DNA of 64,000 nucleotides, from positions 227,655,127 through 227,719,126 of the forward strand of contig OV884056.1 in NCBI GenBank assembly GCA_930367215.1, read 5' to 3'. The DNA is from Pollenia angustigena (lineage: Eukaryota > Arthropoda > Insecta > Diptera > Polleniidae). The position numbers were made by a program, and so were the translations under genes. Shown piece after piece: positions 56,732-64,000 of this stretch. Each line of letters begins with the position of its first letter. Positions within the stretch are counted from its first letter, which is position 1. The notes beneath the pieces are model-generated. The model worked only from the letters and a program-made list of their open reading frames with translations. It was not told the DNA's origin and did no database searches.

Positions 56732-57661
56732 CACTGAAAGAATTTTCTTCGCAATACTAACGAATTTTGACATTAATCCCATGAAAAATTGCATTATAAA
56801 GGAACCTATGTAGCGCTTCGTTGGATCAATGAAACCTGTTTCATTAAAAGGACTTAATGAAACATAACATTCGATCCATGAATATTATTCATTGGATGAA
56901 TACTTTCAATAAAGTAAAATTTTTTTTTTTTTTTTATATTTTTTTTAATTTTTTTTTTTTCTTTTTTCTTATTTTATTTTACTTTATTTTATTTTTTTTT
57001 TCTGTCTCTGGCGGGATTCGAACATGCAACCTCGGTGCTGATAGACTAGCTCACTACCAGCTAGTCTACCGGGGCAGTGTAGTTTTTGTATAAAAAAACT
57101 ATGTTTTTTTTCTCAATTAAGGGCGTATATATGAGATTAAATTGTCCATAATAACAATAACAACGTTGATTGAAAGTGGATTGAAAGTTTTTGTTTCATT
57201 ACTATAATGACATTTTTATTGTCATAATGAAAATTTAAATTTATGAAGGCAATTATTGAAATATGTTGCTTTTAAAAAAAAATTTTTTGATTTCATAGAT
57301 TTAATGGCATACATGTAACATTAGATGTATGAAATTATTAAATCTTACATTTTTTAAATAACAATTAAACATTTTTTTAATGAAACTATAATTTTGTATT
57401 ATGTTATGAATATAGTTATGTTTGTTTATTGTTTTTTTGTGTTCCCAATTAAAATTTTTTGTTTTACTTGGACAAACTTAAGTTTTCATATATCCAATGA
57501 GAATTTTTAACGTAATTACGAAACCTAATGAAGCGATTTTAACGAAAATTCTTCATCAAACCTATGAAATTCCATTAAGACAATGAAAATTTTCATTTAC
57601 CTAAGGAAAACTTTTTTATGAAAATGATTCATTAAATATATGAAGCATTTTTCTTTCAGTG
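56732..57661 (-). mobile_element. 0.9-kb TIR element with SINE passenger, copy B
   Basis: CACTGAAAGAATTTTCTTCG to TTTTTCTTTCAGTG, flanked by TG on both sides. It follows copy A (24122-25027) from end to end in reverse, including the SINE head and its long A/T-rich tail. The 78-codon plus frame 56857-57093 is a reading through the T-run and SINE. Confidence 0.85.
57010..57075 (-). mobile_element. tRNA-like SINE head, copy B
   Basis: Minus strand: GCCCCGGTAGACTAGCTGG to the B box GTTCGAATCCCGCC. Differs from copy A by a few bases, keeping the better B box. Confidence 0.6.
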
Positions 57662-57900
57662 TGGGGGAGAATGAATATCCGGGGAGCACAATAGGTCAAC
57701 TATCAAGACGGAAAATTTTGGCGAACGATGATAACCCTAGGGAAATTTACAGATCCCTAGAGTACATAGCAGGATTGTCTGGGAGAATAAAGAACACGGA
57801 CATTTATGACAAAAGTGAGTATTAACTTGCTATAGGAACGAATGACTTAGTTGGAAAGGTATTTCGTGAAACTAAGGACGAATTGGAAGTGTATGACAGA
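57662..57900 (+). other. GC-richer block, unrecognised frame
   Basis: The plus frame reads NEYPGSTIGQLSRRKILAND, then REIYRSLEYIAGLSGRIKN and stops at 57823; its start lies within the preceding element, so any real frame was cut by that insertion. No family recognised. Confidence 0.35.
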
Positions 57901-58763
57901 TACATATCGCACACCTAGTTCAAAAGTGACTCAACTCAAAAAAGTTAATTTTCAGAAATCGAAAAAAACTGTTTTGACCTAAAAAAAAAAAAATAGTTAA
58001 AAACAAATAAAAAGTTTTTTTTAGATATTTTTTAGATATACACTAAATAATGAACAATTTTTAGTTGTGTCATTATTGATAATGTATTATTTTCACAAGT
58101 TACCTAGTTATTTTGAGTTTTGTCACTTTAGCTAAATTCTTTTCAAGTTTTGACTCGTTTGACAAATTCTAAACTGGCACAAGTCTAATTGATATAAACT
58201 CCAACAGTGTATTATTTTATCAAAAGTGTCACAACTCGAATTAAGACTATTTAGACACTTTTATGAATTGTAACTTAATACCAATTGAAACAAAAAAAAA
58301 GACATAACCATTTTTAAATAACAGTTAACATCCACAAAATACACTGATATTTTTTATACATAAACAACTTAATGTGCATACCCAGTTGGCCAAATGGTCA
58401 TAGACCCAAATGTCGTCAACGATGTCTTCTGAACATTTTTGAATTTGTCGCCTATATTACATTGATGGCGACAACTTAAGGAAGAAAACGTGTATATTGT
58501 CGTGTTAAAAATCGTATTTACGGTTTTTTTGGAGACATTTTTTTAAATTTGTCTTGAATAATATTTTATTGAGGACAACGTAAGTAACCATGGCATGTAT
58601 TTTGTCGTGTTTCAAACCATACTGACGACAAAATGCATGCAATTGTCGCTCATCTTGTCTTCAATTAGACTTTATTGAGGACAACTTAGGCGAAATATCT
58701 GTAAATAAATAAAAGAAAATATTAAAACAAAATTTTAAAAACAAAGTAATTAGTGTACCTTTA
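57901..58763. other. unassigned stretch
   Basis: TTGTCGTC/GACAAC-type motifs (GAGGACAACTTAGG, GAGGACAACGTAAG; TTTTGTCGTGTTTCAAA, ATTGTCGTGTTAAAAA) recur at 58400-58700 in both orientations and may be ends of an unrecognised element. No gene. Confidence 0.4.
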
Positions 58764-59440
58764 CTAACATAACAAATTTTTTACTTCATCAGGAAATGAC
58801 ATCTTCAATCGACTAGAGGTATTGCCTTCGTTCGTTGAGCCCATTCCTTGTTTAACCATGTCCACATTTATGCCTAGAACCAATTTCAATTTGTTTTGGA
58901 TTTCCGCTTTTGATACTTCTCTTTCATGTTTTGTATCTTTTGTTACTCTCCACTTTGAAAAACTTTTGTTGTATGCTATATGCAATATGCACTCCATAAA
59001 TTTTATTCTCGCATGCAAAGGGAAACTCCAAACTGAAGCTCTTCTTCCGAAACTGGGTTTGTCCTTAATACATCCAAATTGTTCATTTTGCTTGGCTTAG
59101 CTTGACATATAAAACATACAGCCATTCCTGATGTTTGTATGATTGTATTCGAACCTTTTCCATCAATCAAGGTTAAAACAGGAGTATGTAAAATTTCAAA
59201 ACTTTTGTCATAAATGTTAACAACAGTTTTTTTCAAATCTTTAATTTCATTTTGCACTCTTTCAACTTCTTCAGAAATAACATTTGCCGTTTTTTTTACA
59301 AATTCAAATTTTATTGGCCTACAAAAAGTTGTTGAAGATGACCTTGTTTTTCGCCAGTAATCATTTGTGCCATCAATACATTTCAAATTGAGAGGAACAA
59401 TACTTGTTAAAAAATATTTTTGTCACTTAAATTTGGATCA
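58764..59440 (-). pseudogene. Transib (RAG1-related) transposase fragment
   Basis: Two minus-strand frames. The first (59386-59003) reads CRPIKFEFVKKT, a coiled EEVERVQNEIKDLKK segment, LTLIDGKGSNTI, a Cys pair in VCFICQAKPSKMNNLD, and EEELQFGVS. The second (59018-58764) continues IKFMECILHIAYNKSFSKW, KLKLVLGINVDM and GMGSTNEGNTSSRL. This order, DGK block, CxxC, MNNLD, LHIAYN, a KW helix, then G-GSTN-GNT-RR, matches the core of Transib transposases, the group from which RAG1 derives. The frames overlap with a shift near 59005-59020. N-terminus, the later catalytic Glu region and both TIRs are missing, so it is dead. Confidence 0.65.
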
Positions 59441-60592
59441 TTGAATTTTTTATGGTATTCACCATGTTTTTTTTTTTTTTTTTAAATATCGGCGATATTT
59501 ATCGATTTTTTTAAATATTGATATTTTTGCCCATTCCTATGCGCAATACCATGCTTGTGAATGAAATTTGTCCTATTTTTTTAGTTTTTTACACCGGAAT
59601 TGCTTAGGGGCAAAAATGGGCAGCTGACCTTTCTAGTATCGTTAGCCGAGACTTCAAGCTTTAATTTGATATAAGTCTCAGGCTAGAGGTCGTTGGAGAT
59701 CAATATATGCAAGCCATAGAAGTTGGAGAAAATAAATTTTTTTGGACAATTTATAGTAGTAAAAGAATTTTTTTTTTTTTTATATCCAAAATTTTTTTTA
59801 TTTGCATATATATAATTTATAACATCCAATTGTAAAAAAAAAATTATTGTAGTGTTGTTACAAGAGTATTTTAAAAGCATGAAGCGATGGAAAGTAGCAT
59901 ATATTATACGGCCATTTCAAACGCATTCACTTAGGTCAACTTTGAATGTCTCTGGACAAAAAAGTAATAAAGCTTTAAGCATAATGTTTTGGATACATGA
60001 TAATTAGAGTCTTTATTACAAACTGTGGAAAAAAGAGGTAGATCAGCAGACATGAAAAAAATTAATTAATGCCGCTCTTGAACCAGTGTGCGAGGCAACA
60101 AAATCGAAAAAAATTTAAAGGCTTGAAAAGCCACTTTACAATTTTGATGTATTGCGGTTCCAGTAGTACAAATATGGTCCAAATTTTAAATTCTATGGAG
60201 AGGTTTTTTTAAATTGTTTAGTAAAAATTGAGATTTTTGAAAAGGCTGCTCCTTACATATTATCCTACCTTTGGAACGACGTTCTCGATCTTGTTATTCA
60301 ATCCGTCAAAACATTTTAAATTACGACAGATTAAAGTTTCTTAAATATCATTTTTTAATTTAGCCTGTTTTATTCCCGATAAACTGCAAGAACCTAGTTT
60401 TGAACTTTTTTATCGCAAATTTGTGTAGAGCAAAAAATCACAAAGTTTTACCTATTAATTACACAATATTTTTTTTAAAGCTGCATATAAAAGAAATAAA
60501 ATAAATTTGGTTTCATTAAAATCCATGAACAAATTCGTTTTTAATTCCCGAATAAGTGAAAGTACCTACCCAACAAAAAATGGAGCTTCCAT
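59441..60592. other. unassigned AT-rich stretch
   Basis: T-run near 59466-59484 followed by ATCGGCGATATTTATCGATT and TTTTTGCCCATTCC, which resembles one end of a hAT element (GGAATGGGCAAAAATATC inverted) without a partner. No gene. Confidence 0.35.
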
Positions 60593-60817
60593 CGAAGCAG
60601 GTTTGTAAAGGAGAAACATAAACGTTTCGCTTACCATTGCGCTTACGAAAGGCATGAATTTTATATGGCGAGTTCCCACTTTGAAGCAATACATTATTGA
60701 CACATAAAGCGCATTATTCAGCACATATAAACATTGTTGAATGTAACGATCAGCTTTACACACTGAATGTTTTGATACAGTTATTTTTTTAGTATTCTCC
60801 CTTACAAACCTGCTTCG
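60593..60817. mobile_element. probable MITE, 225 bp
   Basis: CGAAGCAGGTTTGTAAAGGA and inverse (CTCCCTTACAAACCTGCTTCG), one mismatch in about 21. No TSD seen. Confidence 0.6.
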
Positions 60818-61757
60818 TAGTAAGGGAATGCCGTAGCATTTGAAATGTTTTTGTCAATAATAAAAACTGGAAATTAAGCACGAATAACAAAATCTTTTGA
60901 AATTAAAGTTTTTTTTTTTTTAATAAAAGTTGTTAAGAGTTCTTTCACTTTCTTTACTGCATTTCTGTATGTCTTATTGCGTAGCACATAATTCTGCGCT
61001 TATTTTCTTAAATGTACCATTAGTGCTTCGCAAAATGACAAAATTTTTTATTAGGTAGTTTTGACATTTTTTTAACGCAAATTTGTGTCGAGCATATTTA
61101 AAAAAAAATTGTCATTATCGGCACTTTAATATAAAAAAAATCGGCCAAATTATACAAATAAGAACAATTCAGAATTACCTAATGTTTATAACTTATGAAA
61201 ATTCAAAAGAATCAATCAATATGAACGTTTTACAAAGAAATTGTAGTTTAATATAAAGTTTTTTTTATCTTTCTTATATTTGAGTTTGACATTTTTAATA
61301 AATCCGTTTTAATATTAATATCAAAACAGTTTAAATTATTAATTTTTAAATAATCTTTAAAAAACGAATAACTTGCAAAGATAAATTTTCCAGTGAACAT
61401 CAAAACTCTGTTACATTAAAAAATTCTTTCCACATTTGCGAAAGAATGTGGAAGGACCAAAAATTGTACCAAATGCTGCCATAAAATGTTCACGTTGTAA
61501 ATCTGAAATTTTTTGCCAAAAAGTTTGCAAATTTATTTAATTTTCCTTACATAAGAATTGGCTATTTAGTTTATGTTAATTTGCGTTATAATCTTAAAAA
61601 AAAAATTATTTAATTATCAAAGTAATTATTATTCATTGATAGTGAATATAAATTTATCTTACCTTTATTCTTTTGTAAGTATTTATCTATCCATTTTTAA
61701 ACACAAATATAAAGTGTTGTATATTTTCCTAATAGAAAAAGAAATTTTAACTGAATT
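60818..61757. other. unassigned AT-rich stretch
   Basis: GCAAATTTGTGTxGAGCA near 61078 repeats a sequence near 60415, with a shared TAGTTTTGA upstream. Otherwise nothing. Confidence 0.4.
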
Positions 61758-62310
61758 ATTTTGGCACTATGCGCCCACGATTTGGCCAGCCAAGCCGCTG
61801 GCGCTATTGCTAGTACTTCACAAACAAACAATCAAAACCAATCATATGCCCAAGTCTTAAAAGGAACCCCTAATGCGAAAAATCCCCCGAGTACTTCTAA
61901 CGCAAAGCAACCTCCATACGCTAATGTTCCTAGGGAAGGTCTTCAAATGCCTTCTGGAAATATGCCTAGCTCAATCGAAAATGTAATTCAAACTATGAAT
62001 AACTTCATGGCCACTATGCAGAACATGTTTCAGGAAATGATGCGAAACCAGAACATGCTCCTGCAAGTTCTACTCAACAAAAAATTAACCAGTTAAAAAT
62101 ATGTTTCTGGAATGCAAACGGGTTATCACAACATAAACACGAAGTTGCAAACTTTCTTCATAGGCATGAAATCGACGTACTTCTTGTCTCTGAAACACAC
62201 TTTACTCATAAAAACTGCTTTAGGATAAATGGATACCTTACGTATGACCCAAAACATCCCAGCGGACGAGCTTGTGGTGGCACAGCCATAATTGTGCACA
62301 AACACATCAG
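61758..62310 (+). pseudogene. Jockey-clade LINE fragment: ORF1 end and ORF2 start
   Basis: 61761-62096 reads a Gln/Asn/Pro-rich tail with NQSYAQVLKG and a Met-rich helix (MNNFMATMQNMFQEMMRNQN), as at the C-terminus of Jockey ORF1. The ORF2 frame overlaps the ORF1 stop and reads KICFWNANGLSQHKHEVANF, then LLVSETHFTHKNCFRINGY and ACGGTAIIV, the first third of the endonuclease with its Asn (WNANG) and Glu (SETHF). Both ends are truncated; at about 62310 the sequence switches to the RTE element. Confidence 0.8.
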
Positions 62311-62742
62311 ACACTTTTGGGGAATGGGCATTGTAAATAAAGGTGGAAAGTTCTTGATTGCCATTCGCTTGGGAGTGGCCAGGAATGATTCCTTTGTTGC
62401 AATGCTTATGCAGCTCACGACCTCCGGCTTTAGGCCAGGTATTCCCTGGGAAATGGCTTTTGAACACCCGTTCAAAGCTAGCAAATGTGAGAAGGCGGCT
62501 AAGTAACCTGATGGTTAAAATAACGTCTCAGGTCAGTAGGAGATAAATATCTCTGAAACTTGGTTTTTTTTCCATCACCCGAGTGCCCTGAATGGCTTGA
62601 TTAGCGTCTCAGGAAGTAGTAGGAAGAAGACAAGTATACCCTTCGAAAAACTCCAAATCAATGCTTGCCTGGAGGGAAGCTGGCAGCCCCAGCACCAGGA
62701 TCGGATGCGGAAGCCTAATCAGCTACTTCGTCTTAAAATTAA

Positions 62743-63624
62743 ATGATTACCGAAACCGAAACAAATGAAACAAAACGATCTGATTTACCGATGACGACTT
62801 TTAGCCTGAAATCCCGGACAAGATTTGGAACATGGAATGTTAGAACGCTAATGGAGCCATCGCGCCTGGCCCAACTTTGCAAAGAATTTATAAACTACAA
62901 ACTACTACTTTTGGGTATAAGCGAAATGGGATGGCCTGATTCGGGCGAAAAAACAACAACAAATGGACTCCACTTATTATACTCTGGTAAGGCAGCCAAC
63001 GAAAATAGAGCATCTGGAGTTGGTTTTCTTCTCTCCAAGGAGGCACATAAAGCTCTTATTAGCTGGAAACCCTACTCTGACCGCATAATAGTAGTAAGGC
63101 TACGTACACGCGCCAGAAACCTCACATTCATTCAATGCTATGCGCCCACCGATGTCTCCGAAGTTGAAGTGAAGGATGAATTTTATAGCCTTTTGGATCG
63201 TGCAATAACATCCTCGAATCGTGGTGATATCCTGGTAGTAATGGGCGACTTCAATGCCCAAACAGGTCCCAACAACACTGGCCTTGAAAGCGTGATGGGG
63301 GTGCATGGATTAGGCAGGAGAACTGTAAACGGGGAAATGTTTGTGAACATGTGCGCGGAAAACAGCCTGGTCATAGGAGGCACTCTGTTTCCACACAAAA
63401 AAAAGCACAAAATAACCTGGGCATCACCTGATCATGTTACAGAGAATCAAATAGATCATATAGCTATCTCTAGGAAATGGCGTGGCTCACTGTTGGATGT
63501 GCGAAGCAAAAGAGGTGCTGACATATCTAGTGATCACCACCTACTTATTGCAAGCGTGCGTATAAAGCTAGCAGCTGTAAAAAAAGACAGCCCCATGTGT
63601 TTCAAAAAGGTTCGATGTAAATAG
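62743..63624 (+). CDS. RTE-type LINE endonuclease (ORF2 N-terminus)
   Basis: 293 codons, an EEP-family endonuclease that nicks target DNA to prime reverse transcription. It starts MITETETNETKRSD, then GTWNVRTL (Asn32), LLGISEMGW (Glu61), QCYAPTDV (Tyr133), GDFNAQTG (Asp169, Asn171), ITWASPD, NQIDHIAIS and SSDHHLLI (Asp264, His265). All expected catalytic residues are present. GTWNVRTL and the IDHIAIS/SDHHL spacing place it with RTE LINEs. The frame ends at 63624 only because of a one-base shift near 63598; the downstream frame continues the protein. Domain intactness suggests a relatively young copy. The start is the first in-frame ATG; an upstream start is possible. Confidence 0.85.
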   Translation: MITETETNETKRSDLPMTTFSLKSRTRFGTWNVRTLMEPSRLAQLCKEFINYKLLLLGISEMGWPDSGEKTTTNGLHLLYSGKAANENRASGVGFLLSKEAHKALISWKPYSDRIIVVRLRTRARNLTFIQCYAPTDVSEVEVKDEFYSLLDRAITSSNRGDILVVMGDFNAQTGPNNTGLESVMGVHGLGRRTVNGEMFVNMCAENSLVIGGTLFPHKKKHKITWASPDHVTENQIDHIAISRKWRGSLLDVRSKRGADISSDHHLLIASVRIKLAAVKKDSPMCFKKVRCK

Positions 63625-64000
63625 ACTGAAAATCGCCTCTGTCTCATCGAATTACGTAAGTTCCTTAAACGAATCTTTGTTAACAACTACCCATGAGGAA
63701 CGAAAAGTTTGGCAATTAACAAAGAACATGTTTATAAATGCAGCCACAGAGCATATAGGTCTTAAATCAATTAGACGTAAAGAATGGATATCTGATGAAA
63801 CATGGCGAATCATAAATGAAAGGAAAAATCTTAAAGCTGCACTTAATTCTGCTATAACGAAAAACGAAAAGTCAACCCTTCAAAACCAACATGCTACCCT
63901 TGATCGCGAAGTAAAACGCAGTGCCCGTAGAGACAAACGTGCATGGACGAATTCCATAGCGCAAGAAGCGCAAGTTGCAGCTGAAACAAACCGAACTAGT
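63599..64000 (+). pseudogene. continuation of the RTE ORF after a frameshift
   Basis: Frame +1 relative to the endonuclease: KRFDVNRLKIASVSSNY, then KEWISDETWRIINERKNLKA and VKRSARRDKRAWTNSIAQEA, to the window edge without a stop. The WISDETW---I-ER---K and R--RRDKR-W blocks are the typical linker between endonuclease and RT in RTE LINEs. The RT domain must lie to the right of the window. Confidence 0.8.

Larger units (their letters stand above)
62311..64000 (+). mobile_element. RTE-clade LINE, 5' part, runs off the window
   Basis: Composition rises to near-balanced. 62311-62742 is a probable 5' region without a long recognised frame; the endonuclease ORF follows and then the pre-RT region, open to the last base. 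Insertion into or next to the Jockey fragment is inferred from the abrupt break near 62310. Confidence 0.75.

Noticed and set aside
56857..57093. 78-codon frame with Phe run and SGGIRTCNLGADRLAH tail
   Set aside because: The run is the SINE tail and the tail is the SINE head in translation; such peptides are common artefacts of tRNA-derived SINEs.

Overview
The window is AT-rich nuclear DNA of an insect, most likely a higher (cyclorrhaphous) fly. The basis is the repeat content: fly-type mariner elements, Jockey- and RTE-clade LINEs, many hAT, Helitron and Transib-like pieces, tRNA-derived SINE heads, long (TA)n tracts and very low gene density. The species call is inference. I see no convincing host protein-coding gene, rRNA or intact tRNA. 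Almost everything recognisable is a transposable element, usually broken and often nested, so the window is best read as an intergenic or giant-intron transposon graveyard.

Layout. 0-8.5 kb: a small MITE, a deletion derivative of a mariner-like element, and a 5'-truncated Jockey LINE (2917-5748, minus) with a target-site duplication and a MITE inserted cleanly into its ORF. 8.5-11.5 kb: a mariner relic carrying both a hAT MITE with 8-bp TSD and a LINE fragment, then a LINE RNase H relic split by a foldback MITE. 12.8-18.5 kb: a dense run of inverted-repeat elements, including a foldback element (16264-17645) whose core is a GC-rich 82-bp repeat array arranged head to head. 18.6-29.5 kb: a nest in which two copies of one TIR element (19914-23372 and 27485-29472) each carry a different hAT element at the same 8-bp site, with further hATs, SINE heads, a pogo-like relic and a 0.9-kb TIR element around them.

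29.5-42.5 kb: mariner, hAT and LINE relics, Helitron ends, (TA)n tracts, a degenerate repeat-coding ORF and a pair of widely spaced inverted arms. 42.8-48.6 kb: a Helitron, a 2.5-kb hAT with long inverted arms and internal copies of itself, and a second hAT. 51.2-57.7 kb: a pogo-like element, a hAT with 8-bp TSD and a second, inverted copy of the 0.9-kb TIR element that carries a tRNA-like SINE head. 58.7-59.4 kb: a Transib (RAG1-related) transposase relic. 61.7-64.0 kb: a Jockey ORF1/ORF2 fragment followed by the best-preserved gene in the window, an RTE-clade LINE whose endonuclease keeps all its recognisable catalytic motifs and which runs off the right edge.

There is no operon-like or pathway organisation; the relations among features are insertion order and shared families. 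All similarity calls were made by eye from motifs, termini and TSDs; no database search was run.
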